Shown: positions 25,795-33,782 of the stretch, in pieces
Layout: every line of letters starts with the position of its first letter
Position numbering within the stretch: position 1 is the stretch's first letter
Source of the DNA: Ureibacillus aquaedulcis
GTDB lineage: Bacteria; Bacillota; Bacilli; Bacillales_A; Planococcaceae
Direction: 5' to 3'
Assembly (NCBI RefSeq): GCF_030418165.1
Contig: NZ_JAUHTQ010000002.1
Span: 310,001 to 374,000 of the forward strand
DNA length: 64,000 nt
Translations under genes and position numbers: made by a program
Notes under the pieces: model-generated
Told to the model about the DNA's origin: nothing
The model's input: only the letters and a program-made list of their open reading frames with translations
Databases searched by the model: none

Positions 25795-26451
25795 TTAATT
25801 CTCCTTGTACTTGTGTGAGCCATCACAGTTAGGCATTCTTTTCGATAGTCCACAAGTACAATCCTTTAGTCCCTTACCATTAAGAATTCTTTCCAAGCAG
25901 TTTTCAATTCTTGATATCCTGGTTTTGGATTGTTTGGGTGAAGAAAAATGATGAATGTAGGCTTTTTGCCGTCCTGGTGTTAGTGCTTCAAAAGCCGATT
26001 TTAAATTAGGCAGTTCATCAAACTTCAACTGAAGTTCTTCAGGAATATCCAATTCTGTATTCTTCTTATACTCTACTTCCAAACCAGCCTTTTCAACCTC
26101 AATGGCATTACGGATATACTCTTTCAAGATAGCTTCCAGTTCAATTATTTGTTGCAGATTGGTGAATCGAATCTGGCGCGCCGCCTGTACATTTTCCGTC
26201 TGCTGGATAAGCAGCCCATGTGGGTCCTTTAACAAGGCGCCTTTGTGAAACAGAAGCGCACAATAGTCTTTAAAACCGTGAATTAATACGACGTTTTTTT
26301 TCTCAAACGTGTAACAAGGGTGCATCCATTTATATTCTTCTTTCAGCTCACAGTCAAGGACAATACTTCTTAACTTTTCAAATTCCTCTTTCCACTTATT
26401 GGTTTTACTTAAAAATTCGTCAACCTTAGGATTCAATCTATTTACTGTCAT
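25795..26451 (-). CDS. YdeI-like DUF1801 protein with C-terminal CDGSH motif
   Basis: A 218-residue protein. The N-terminal 125 residues match the DUF1801 fold (WMHPCYTF, VVLIHGFKDYCALLFHKG), residues about 140-185 match the OmdA/YdeI helical segment (FDELPNLKSAFEALTPGRQKAY), and the last 20 residues are CTCGLSKRMPNCDGSH plus a short tail. That tail fits the CDGSH iron-sulfur pattern C-x-C-x2-S-x3-P-x-C-D-G-S-H exactly and would bind a 2Fe-2S cluster through three Cys and one His, suggesting a redox or iron role. ATG 26451 follows GGGGAATTCCTTG. Confidence 0.82.
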   Translation of the reverse strand: MTVNRLNPKVDEFLSKTNKWKEEFEKLRSIVLDCELKEEYKWMHPCYTFEKKNVVLIHGFKDYCALLFHKGALLKDPHGLLIQQTENVQAARQIRFTNLQQIIELEAILKEYIRNAIEVEKAGLEVEYKKNTELDIPEELQLKFDELPNLKSAFEALTPGRQKAYIHHFSSPKQSKTRISRIENCLERILNGKGLKDCTCGLSKRMPNCDGSHKYKEN

Positions 26452-26676
26452 CAAGGAATTCCCCTTTTTGTTTGATTAGCGCACTATCAAGAATCGTCAT
26501 TCTTTCATTATTTCAATTTTATATAATAGGGCATTTGTTGCTGTGGTGTAAAGTAGAGGGGTTTTAGTATCTAGAAGCATAGCTAGGACTTTCTATAATT
26601 CTAATTTACTTAGTGTTATAGTTAAAGCAGAAGTTTAGAAATTGGTACACCCAGTAAAAATAATGGAGGTCATGAA

Positions 26677-27312
26677 TTGAAAATAGAATCCCCTAGAATT
26701 CCAGCTAATTTACCGAGTCGAAGTTTTCACGATATTCTTCTTGAGGAAGACCTGGAATTAGAACTGTGCGAAATACAACATGCAAATTTTGAAAATGAAA
26801 CCATCCATACAGCTAGATTATCACAAATGACACTTAAAAATTGCCAATTTAATCATACTAATTTTGAAAAGATTGATTTGACTGATGTTACTTTTGAAAA
26901 ATGTGATTTTTCGAATGCAAATTTAAGCAAGGCATCTATCCACCGTGTAAAATTTATGGATTGTAAACTATTAGGCGTTAATTTTACTGAATCACGTTTT
27001 GGAAATGTCCATTTTGAAGATTGTGTCTTAAATCTTTCTATGTTCGGAAACTCCAAGCTTGAGAAAGTAAAATTTAAAAACTCCTTGTTAAAAAATACAG
27101 ACTTTTATGACTGTAAACTGAAAAATATAGAACTTCAAAATTGCAACATAGATGGAGGGAATTTTGAAGAAACCTCTCTAAAAGGAATAGATTTGAGTTC
27201 ATCTACTTTTGAAGAACTTCATGTTACCCTCCCTAACTTAAGAGGGTGTAAAGTTTCACCAACTCAAGCAATACAATTCGCAACGCTATTGGGACTTATA
27301 GTGAAAGATTAA
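26677..27312 (+). CDS. Pentapeptide-repeat protein, Qnr/McbG-like
   Basis: The 211-residue protein is a nearly continuous run of A(N/D)(L/F)xx-type repeats (for example HANFE, HTNFEKIDLTDVTFEKCDF, SNANLSKASI), which fold into a right-handed quadrilateral helix mimicking DNA. It has a short break at about residue 110 and ends in a helical tail, LRGCKVSPTQAIQFATLLGL, as in Qnr-like proteins where it mediates dimerisation. Such proteins can protect DNA gyrase from quinolones or microcin B17, but many have no resistance role. The start is TTG after GGAGGT. Confidence 0.85.
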   Translation: MKIESPRIPANLPSRSFHDILLEEDLELELCEIQHANFENETIHTARLSQMTLKNCQFNHTNFEKIDLTDVTFEKCDFSNANLSKASIHRVKFMDCKLLGVNFTESRFGNVHFEDCVLNLSMFGNSKLEKVKFKNSLLKNTDFYDCKLKNIELQNCNIDGGNFEETSLKGIDLSSSTFEELHVTLPNLRGCKVSPTQAIQFATLLGLIVKD

Positions 27313-27348
27313 TTTTCAGGTATGGACTAATTAGAGATTTTCTTACAC

Positions 27349-27678
27349 CTACGAAAGCCAATTAACTATTTGCCAAACTATTGTAGAGATTAGTAGACTT
27401 TGACCAATCCCGAACAGTAGGCCTGTGACAAAACGAATGAAATTATTGCTTGTTCTCCACTTCCAACGCTGTGTGAATCCATCCATTAATAAAGGGATAA
27501 CCATAGCGATTGGAATCCAGAGGGGAATACTTACAGATGCCAGCAAAGCAAATGGCATTAATATGTAACCAAGCAACATGGAAAAGCATCTTGTACAAAG
27601 AGGCATCGGCTCACCATTTATATATAAGCATCTTTCGGGAAGACGATGGCATGGAATCAATTCTATAAACTCTCTCAA
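27349..27678 (-). CDS. DUF2085 membrane protein
   Basis: A 109-residue protein with a Cys-containing head, ELIPCHRLPERCLYI and PMPLCTRCFSMLLGY, and three membrane helices, the standard DUF2085 pattern. TTG 27678 follows GGGGGG at a good distance; the longer frame to 27705 would overlap the preceding gene. It is the third gene of a micro-operon (27833-27955, 27693-27836). The four cysteines, CxH...C and CxxC, suggest metal or redox chemistry. Function unknown. Confidence 0.75.
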   Translation of the reverse strand: MREFIELIPCHRLPERCLYINGEPMPLCTRCFSMLLGYILMPFALLASVSIPLWIPIAMVIPLLMDGFTQRWKWRTSNNFIRFVTGLLFGIGQSLLISTIVWQIVNWLS

Positions 27679-27692
27679 GCTTTTCCCCCCTA

Positions 27693-27836
27693 TTAAGAAG
27701 AGCAATCAGGACCACAGTCGCAATCACAATCCAGTATTTCCAAACAATCAACGCAATCAAATCCAGCGGCTCCGCTGTCCGCATATTTAGTTTCTTTATT
27801 TTTCTTCTTTTTCCTCTTGTAGTACCTACCCATCAT
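27693..27836 (-). CDS. 47-residue Cys/Asp-rich peptide
   Basis: The frame reads MMGRYYKRKKKKNKETKYAD then a glycine/alanine link and the tail FDCVDCLEILDCDCDCGPDC-SS. It has a strongly basic N-terminal half and seven cysteines in 19 residues, alternating with acidic residues. Its ATG overlaps the TGA stop of the preceding 40-residue gene (ATGA type), and the next gene begins 14 bases after its stop, so it is translationally coupled on both sides. A metal-binding or disulfide-rich role is likely; the family is not recognised. Confidence 0.6.
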   Translation of the reverse strand: MMGRYYKRKKKKNKETKYADSGAAGFDCVDCLEILDCDCDCGPDCSS

Positions 27837-27955
27837 ATAAAGGAAATCATCGCTAAAGCAACAATACTACCCCCGATTACATAAGATGATTTAATGATTA
27901 AAATAATTCCTGTAGCGAGCAAACTAAGTGAGATGGTTAATCCAACAAAGAACAA
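27833..27955 (-). CDS. 40-residue two-helix membrane peptide
   Basis: AAGGAGG followed by 8 bases and TTG (27955) starts a 40-codon frame: FFVGLTISLSLLATGIILII, then KSS, then a second hydrophobic stretch ending in ISFI. It has two short membrane helices. Its stop overlaps the start of the Cys-rich peptide gene. An ATG at 27974 in the same frame would overlap the ribosome site. Confidence 0.55.
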   Translation of the reverse strand: MFFVGLTISLSLLATGIILIIKSSYVIGGSIVALAMISFI

Positions 27956-28013
27956 AAAACCTGCCTCCTTCATTATTAGCCCACTTTATAATTCTATAAA
28001 GTTACCTAATCGA

Positions 28014-28382
28014 TCAATACCATTCCAAAATCTCGATACGATTTCCAAATGGATCGGATACATAAAACCTATTGGCACCCGGAAGACTATTATCCTCAAC
28101 GATTGGTATACCATAATTCTTTAAGTGGTCCTTTAAAGCCTCGATATTTTCTACTTCGAATGCTGGATGAGCTTTTTGGGCTGGAGAAAAAGGTTCTTCA
28201 ATACCAATATGGATTTGATAATTTCCAAATGCAAACCAAACTCCACCACGTTTCTTCAGCTCTTCAGGCTTTTCGACCTCTGCCAATCCTAATATCCCGT
28301 TAAAAAATGTTCTCGCCTCTTCCTCGCTCCCCTTTGGCGCAGCTAGTTGAATATGGTCGATTGTTTTAAAATGAAAAGACAC
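28014..28382 (-). CDS. VOC-family glyoxalase/bleomycin-resistance-like protein
   Basis: A 122-residue single VOC domain: start FKTIDHIQLAAPKGSEEEAR, middle GGVWFAFGNYQIHIGIEE, end NRFYVSDPFGNRIEILEWY. His10 and the Glu of the last strand are in the places of metal ligands. The family includes glyoxalases, thiol transferases and binding proteins; a specific reaction is not evident. It is the first gene before the DUF2085 micro-operon on the same strand. Confidence 0.85.
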   Translation of the reverse strand: MSFHFKTIDHIQLAAPKGSEEEARTFFNGILGLAEVEKPEELKKRGGVWFAFGNYQIHIGIEEPFSPAQKAHPAFEVENIEALKDHLKNYGIPIVEDNSLPGANRFYVSDPFGNRIEILEWY

Positions 28383-28502
28383 CCTCTATTCCTCCTTCAT
28401 ATTTCATCTCCCTTACACTTCCAATTTTAAACAAAAAGTTAATATAATGTAATATTATAAATTTTATATTTTCCAATAACTTTTACTTATGACACACTAT
28501 AT

Positions 28503-28536
28503 TATAAAAGCGTCAACCCCTGTGGATCGACGCTTA
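28503..28536 (-). terminator. Terminator of PH-domain gene
   Basis: AAGCGTC / GACGCTT stem followed by TTATA on the minus strand. Confidence 0.6.
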
Positions 28537-28552
28537 CCAACCAGTCTCTAGG

Positions 28553-29179
28553 TTAGTTTTGGATATACTTTTGGAATACGTCCGAGAAATCCTTCTTCTC
28601 GTTCTGATCGTATGTTTGCTTCAACCAAGCATTGGCAAGATTAACAATTTTATTGAATTCAAGATTTGTTGGAGTATCTGTATTTCTTGTACCGTAATTT
28701 ACATCACGCGCAATTAATACGGCTTCTTTTGCAAAATCATTTAATCGAGCATTCTTTTCTTGAATTTGCGAAATAGCTAATAAGGATTTATAAAGATCTG
28801 CAATCTCAACACCGAATTTCTTTGCAATATCGATAGAGAACGAATTATGACCAATATTAAACTTGATTTCAAGATCAAGATCGATTGTACCAGCCGTTTC
28901 CAGCATTACATTTTCGATGTGATTCTTGTAATAGTCATATCGTTTCAAAACACGTTTTTTACTCAATGCGGAATCTCCATCTAAATGAAGTAAAGCCAAA
29001 TTTGTAAAACAATATTCGTCGGATTTGGATTTGATCAGGAAGAAAATCTTTTCTCCGTCTTCGGTTAAGATGAAATCATCCGATTCTGTTTTATCATAAT
29101 CTTCAGGCTTGATGACCTGACCGATATCGCTCAAACCTAATGCATCTCCAACCGCATTCCCTACCAAATTTTTAAACAT
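28553..29179 (-). CDS. Bacterial PH-domain protein (YvbH-like)
   Basis: A 208-residue soluble protein. Residues about 30-125 form a bacterial pleckstrin-homology-like domain (DDFILTEDGEKIFFLIKSKS, FTNLALLHLDGDSALSKKRV) and the C-terminal 80 residues are helical, as in the YvbH-like oligomerisation domain. AAGGGG precedes ATG 29179. Members form oligomeric rings of unknown function. It stands alone with a terminator. Confidence 0.72.
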   Translation of the reverse strand: MFKNLVGNAVGDALGLSDIGQVIKPEDYDKTESDDFILTEDGEKIFFLIKSKSDEYCFTNLALLHLDGDSALSKKRVLKRYDYYKNHIENVMLETAGTIDLDLEIKFNIGHNSFSIDIAKKFGVEIADLYKSLLAISQIQEKNARLNDFAKEAVLIARDVNYGTRNTDTPTNLEFNKIVNLANAWLKQTYDQNEKKDFSDVFQKYIQN

Positions 29180-29597
29180 CCCAATGACCCCTTTCACTGC
29201 TTAACATCTAAAATAAGCATAAATTGAAACTCGTGAACTATCAAGAAGGACTTTCCAACTAATTTACATTTGGCCACACATCGTTTCGAGTTTTACTAAT
29301 ATAGGCTTTTATATAAATTCTTTTGAATTTCCTAAACTTGGTAAATCAGATATGGAGAATAAATAATTACATTTTTTCCATTCCGCTGCAAAGATGCTTA
29401 TTACTACAAAAAAATCTGATGAAATATATTAATTTTTAAATGAAAACTCCGCAATTATACCAAATGTTTATTTTTTTGAAACATAAATTACTATTAAAAG
29501 GAGCTTAAATAGTTTCTTCTTAATATATTTTAATTAAAAGACAGGAAAGTTTGGTATTCAACATAGGGTAGTTTTTTCGTAATATTCTCCAGCCATG
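29180..29597. other. Intergenic region, no gene seen
   Basis: AT-rich spacer without a ribosome site and frame combination on either strand. It should hold the promoter of the PH-domain gene. Confidence 0.4.
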
Positions 29598-29637
29598 AAA
29601 AAAAGAACATAGTACCTGTTCACAGATAATATGTTCT
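29598..29637 (-). terminator. Terminator of CotB-type coat operon
   Basis: GAACATA / TATGTTC stem followed by TTTTTTT on the minus strand. Confidence 0.75.
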
Positions 29638-29691
29638 CGATGTTTTTGGACGATAAGGAACAGGTGCATAGTTGAAGAATACATGATTTTC

Positions 29692-30372
29692 TTAAACCAC
29701 TTGAATCGTTTTAATATGCGTTATGTTCGAATAAGCAAACTTAGAATCTGCAAGCACAACTTCTACTATTTTACTGTTGAGATTATTTAGTTTTCCAATA
29801 TCAGTAATCTTTTCGCCAAGATTGAGTACAACCAATTTGTTTCTAAACTGCTCTAATTGTGAGGAGAAATTGCCAGCATAGGAAGGTTGATTATTTGTTT
29901 TTTGATAACTTTGATCTACCATTAAGTCATAAAGTAAATGATTTTCATTATAAGGAATTAACCATTTTAAATGATTGCTGGGAATGAATATGGTTTTGTA
30001 AATAGGTGATTCAAATACAAAATAATCCTTCATAACAGATGTAATCGTACCATGTAATGGCAAATCACCAGTAACAAAAATTTCAACATTCTTTCCTTTG
30101 GCTTGAGTCAAGATTTGCTTTAAAGTCATATCGTCACTACTCTTTGACGTACCTATACTTGGTGCTTCTGTTGGTAATTGAATATTATCTTCATTATCGA
30201 AGTCAATATGGAAGGTTTTAATATGTTCTAGCGGAATATAAACAAACTTTTCCCCATTATAAATTACTAACATCTCACTACTTGAATCAATAAGAGCGCC
30301 ATTTTTTAATTTGCCGCCTGAAATTTCAATATTTACAATTTCTCTTTTGTAACTTTGCATTAATGCATCCAA
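29692..30372 (-). CDS. CotB-like coat protein paralogue
   Basis: A 226-residue protein, last gene of the coat operon. It is built from Sm-like barrels as in CotB: IVNIEISGGKLKNGALIDSS, then SEMLVIYNGEKFVYIPLEHI, a second unit VEIFVTGDLPLHGTITSVMK with YKTIFIPSNHLKWL, and a third near the C terminus ending YSNITHIKTIQV. TTG 30372 is preferred because AAAGGGGTG lies 6 bases before it. The RGGPE motif of CotB is degenerate here (SGGKL, TGDLP). A sporulation mother-cell coat role is inferred. Confidence 0.72.
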   Translation of the reverse strand: MDALMQSYKREIVNIEISGGKLKNGALIDSSSEMLVIYNGEKFVYIPLEHIKTFHIDFDNEDNIQLPTEAPSIGTSKSSDDMTLKQILTQAKGKNVEIFVTGDLPLHGTITSVMKDYFVFESPIYKTIFIPSNHLKWLIPYNENHLLYDLMVDQSYQKTNNQPSYAGNFSSQLEQFRNKLVVLNLGEKITDIGKLNNLNSKIVEVVLADSKFAYSNITHIKTIQVV

Positions 30373-30474
30373 GGTTTCCACCCCTTTAGAAACAATGACT
30401 ACTTTCCATGTCAATGTTTAATTAATAAATGATATATCCAATCAATGAAAATAATGTTCCATCCATATCATCAT

Positions 30475-32235
30475 CTACATTCTTACAAACTTTTTATTAT
30501 GCTTTTCATTTAATTGGTTATACATCTTTTTTGCACTCTTAAACAAAGAAAAATATTGATTTCTTATAATAACTTTTCCTTCGGGGCTCATGTTTTTGAT
30601 GGCATTTTGACTTGAATCAATCGTATCCATCATTCTTTCCGCATGTTTCATCAGTGCAAAATATTGTGCTTCAAAAAGTACCTTGTCATCCATTGTTGAT
30701 TGATGATTTTCCATCTGCAATCTATCTGATGTCTCTTCCGTTTCTAAGGATTGCGTTAAACAAGGAATAGTCATAAGATTCTCCCGATCTCTTTCATGCT
30801 GCATTGGAGAAATTGAATGGGTAACGGATTCAAAAGATACATTGTCGGTTTCAAAGGATTGTTTAATCTTATGTTTTGACAAAGACCCAATTAAATTGAA
30901 TTTCTTGTTCAGTAAAGTGCCACCCACATCGCAGTGCTGAGCACTTTGCGTAATAGTAGATTGGGCTAATATTTCACTGTCACTATTCATCAAACTATTA
31001 GAGCCAACCTCAACTTCGGTACAATCCTTTTGATTAAAGTTGGGGTCTAATTTTTCACACAGTTCTTTCTCATTTAGATATTCTTTATTGTCGTGGCTCT
31101 CATGAGTGAACAAATCTTCCTGTTCTGCATTAGGTACTACCGAAAATTTATCTGTTAACATTTCATTTTGTTCAGTCACAACTTCTTCAATTGTTTCTTT
31201 TGTTTCTAAGTCTGTACTTTTGTCTTCAACATGACATAGAGGTTGTAAGTCACTATTGAGTTGATCGTCTATTTCATTTTCTTCAGGTTGTTGAATGAAC
31301 TTTTCCTCTATAACTTCCTTAGTCTCGAGGTCGGGTTTAAAACTTGTTTTGGTTTCATTTACTATTTCATTTTCCACTTTTTTCACAGCTATCAGTTTAA
31401 GTTCTGCATCATTAGAAACCTTAATTTTACTTTCTGCACTGGTACTCAATACAACTTCATTTATCTCTGGTTGGCTACTATCATTCGATTCAAAATAAAC
31501 ATTTTCTTGACGGTTATCAAGCCCATTTTCCACACTTGGTTTTTCAAGAGAACTCATAGGTGAATTTCCATCACTTTTTAATACTCTGTATTCATTGATG
31601 GATAGTTCCGTCGCTTTCATCTCTAACAAATTTATCTCATGTATATTTTCTTCACTGGAACTTGGGTTCTTTTCCAAAAAAGAACTCTCAGCTATCTTAT
31701 CCTGTAATGGTTCAAGATTTAAGGGGATTAAAATAGCTGGAGTTTCTATTAGTGGTTCGGTCTTCTGTTTTACTGTTTTCCCAAGTTCTGGTGAATTATC
31801 CCTTTGTATTTTCTCTTGTTCATAAATTCCATCAAATACATTGAAAATAGAGGAATAATTTATGAAATGTAATTCATCTCGATTAACTAGCATAATACAA
31901 TCTTCAGAGATGGAAATGAGCAAACCTTCAAATAGTTTGTCATACATCCCGTTGATTGTAATAATGTTATATTTCATGGAGTTTAGAACATCTGTTAAAT
32001 GATTTTTATCGATAAAAGCTGGAATTTGTCTTGCTACTCGGTTATCTTTCGCATTTTTTGATATTCCATATAATTGTTTTAATGCAATGTAAAAAATTCT
32101 TTCATTTGCGTCAACTACAAGGTGATCTTCTTTAACCGCTATTAGAGTACCTTCTATAAATTGATTGTCACTAAAAAACAAGCGAACTACTGCACCTTTG
32201 AGTCCCCGTATTGATTGTTTCAAATCTTTTATCAT
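30475..32235 (-). CDS. Large CotB-like protein with acidic disordered centre
   Basis: A 586-residue protein. Residues about 1-130 form two CotB-type Sm-like units (LKGAVVRLFFSDNQFIEGTL, HLVVDANERIFYIALKQLYG; then YNIITINGMYDKLFEGLLIS). Residues about 140-490 are low in hydrophobicity, rich in Glu, Ser, Asn and Thr, with diverged repeats of ETKE(V/T)IEE and similar. The last 60 residues are helical and basic (FEAQYFALMKHAERMMDTID, RNQYFSLFKSAKKMYNQL) with two copies of a QYF(A/S)L motif. AAAGGAGGG precedes the ATG. This layout, a barrel head with an acidic spacer and duplicated helical tail, is unusual for a coat protein. Confidence 0.75.
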   Translation of the reverse strand: MIKDLKQSIRGLKGAVVRLFFSDNQFIEGTLIAVKEDHLVVDANERIFYIALKQLYGISKNAKDNRVARQIPAFIDKNHLTDVLNSMKYNIITINGMYDKLFEGLLISISEDCIMLVNRDELHFINYSSIFNVFDGIYEQEKIQRDNSPELGKTVKQKTEPLIETPAILIPLNLEPLQDKIAESSFLEKNPSSSEENIHEINLLEMKATELSINEYRVLKSDGNSPMSSLEKPSVENGLDNRQENVYFESNDSSQPEINEVVLSTSAESKIKVSNDAELKLIAVKKVENEIVNETKTSFKPDLETKEVIEEKFIQQPEENEIDDQLNSDLQPLCHVEDKSTDLETKETIEEVVTEQNEMLTDKFSVVPNAEQEDLFTHESHDNKEYLNEKELCEKLDPNFNQKDCTEVEVGSNSLMNSDSEILAQSTITQSAQHCDVGGTLLNKKFNLIGSLSKHKIKQSFETDNVSFESVTHSISPMQHERDRENLMTIPCLTQSLETEETSDRLQMENHQSTMDDKVLFEAQYFALMKHAERMMDTIDSSQNAIKNMSPEGKVIIRNQYFSLFKSAKKMYNQLNEKHNKKFVRM

Positions 32236-32309
32236 CAACCGGGGCCCTCCTTTTCTTTCTTATTATCCTTAACGGTATTTAAGGTTAAATTAATAAATTA
32301 TTGCTTTTC

Positions 32310-32924
32310 TTACTTCTGCTCATTGGAATTATTATTTGAATTCGAATTGTTGTTTGCATTCGCTGCTTCAGTTAGTGTCGGATCTTCTACTTTTAATACC
32401 GAGTAACTTAGACTACGTACATGGAACATAGAAAGTCGAACAATTTCTTCATTTTTAATTACAACAATAAAGTCATTGTTAGCTTCAAATAAAATACCTT
32501 CGATTTTCTCAGGACCGCCACGGTTAATTTTTACCCATTGATATCTCATGTTGTCTAACACTTCTCTAAAAATTGGATCCTGAATGAATTCAAAATTCTC
32601 GCTATCTGGAGCTGTAAGAGATACATATAAGTTTTTTCTAGCATCTTGAGAAATGCTTTTTATGTGTTGTGTTTGGTAATAAATAACAGAAAAATCTTTA
32701 AAACCGACTACTTGACTCCCATTGTTCTGATTACCATTCTTAAAATCTTCTTCTGATAGATACTCTCCATTGTTACCTTGCTTAACCAGATAAACTGGTT
32801 CTTCAACTAATACGGCGATATAGTCATCACCAGCATGCAATAATAAACCAACGCTTGATTCTGGTCCACCTCTGTCAACACGAATGACTTTTCCAACTAA
32901 CGGAAGAACATTTCCTTTATTCAT
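32310..32924 (-). CDS. cotB: Spore coat protein CotB
   Basis: The 204-residue protein carries the CotB signature twice: VDRGGPESSVGLLLHAGDDY (about 17-36) and INRGGPEKIEGILFEANNDF (about 133-152), each followed by an HIKSIS or HVRSLS strand. CotB is an outer coat protein exposed on Bacillus spores. The C terminus is a short Asn/Ser run instead of the long serine/lysine tail of B. subtilis CotB, so the phosphorylated tail region is missing. ATG 32924 follows AGGAGG. It heads a three-gene operon with two diverged relatives. Confidence 0.9.
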   Translation of the reverse strand: MNKGNVLPLVGKVIRVDRGGPESSVGLLLHAGDDYIAVLVEEPVYLVKQGNNGEYLSEEDFKNGNQNNGSQVVGFKDFSVIYYQTQHIKSISQDARKNLYVSLTAPDSENFEFIQDPIFREVLDNMRYQWVKINRGGPEKIEGILFEANNDFIVVIKNEEIVRLSMFHVRSLSYSVLKVEDPTLTEAANANNNSNSNNNSNEQK

Positions 32925-33689
32925 CGTTTTGCCTCCTAAATTTTTAGTCAAATTATCTATATGTCTCTAGAACAATACTTTTTAGTCAATCGCCTATTTC
33001 CACAAAATATGTTGGGGTCTATTAGATAAAAGGGCCAATAAACTAATTATGAAAAGAAAATTTTATTTAGCTGGATGAAGATAAATTTTTATTTCACAAC
33101 TTACTTAATTTGCATTTTTTCTATCCGCTATTTCCCCTTATAATCCTGATCATTTGCAATTTAACCAGCCAGCCTTTTGCAGAAAATACCAATTAACCTT
33201 ACACGGGCGAGATCCTCAATTGTTCCCTTTTCATCAACTTAGAGTAGCATTTGATGTTCTATTTCCTTGACTAATCATAACTGCTGCGAATACGGAATTT
33301 ACAGTCAACCACTATTCAATAAAGCTTATATCGTACATTAAATTTTATGGTGATATATCGAAAATGGTTCTTCTATCGGTCTTAATTTGCCTAACACTCT
33401 TGATTACCATATGAAATTCTAAAAAACTTTCTTTACTCTAGAAGTTCAAATTCGTATCACTTCTATCTTCATCGAGCCAAAAAATACATATTGTTCCCAT
33501 AGGCTTTGATTTGAATAGCTATTTATCTTGTTCATTTACACCAGCAGGTAAATTTACTTGTCAGTTATAAGTCTTTTTGTTTAAATACTCTCAAAATTCT
33601 TCTAAATACTAGTTAAAAGAACCGAAATTTCAATACTAGAAACATATAATTAATATAGAGAAATAAAAAATTAAGGAGGGAGGAAATAA
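32925..33689. other. 765-base gene-free region
   Basis: Between divergent genes. I see no frame with a ribosome site on either strand, apart from the leader ORF beginning at 33690. It contains one isolated GGGCGAGATCCTC (about 33206-33218) that resembles the core of the short repeats at 43.8 kb. It must carry the coat-operon promoter (probably sigma-K or sigma-E type) which I could not place. Confidence 0.45.
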
Positions 33690-33782
33690 TTGAACATTTT
33701 TTCTAATTATTTTGTGAGCCTCGGGGATTATCGAAAACAAGCCAAAAAGAAAGGGAGAATTATATGCACTCAATGGTTTTGA
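33690..33782 (+). CDS. 30-residue leader ORF overlapping transporter start
   Basis: GGAGGGAGG lies 5-8 bases before a TTG that opens a 30-codon frame (MNIFSNYFVSLGDYRKQAKK... ending ICTQWF). Its stop codon (33780-33782) lies inside the transporter gene beginning at 33764, in another frame. The transporter also has its own GGGAG site. The overlap suggests translational coupling or control; the peptide itself is not recognised. Confidence 0.45.
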   Translation: MNIFSNYFVSLGDYRKQAKKKGRIICTQWF

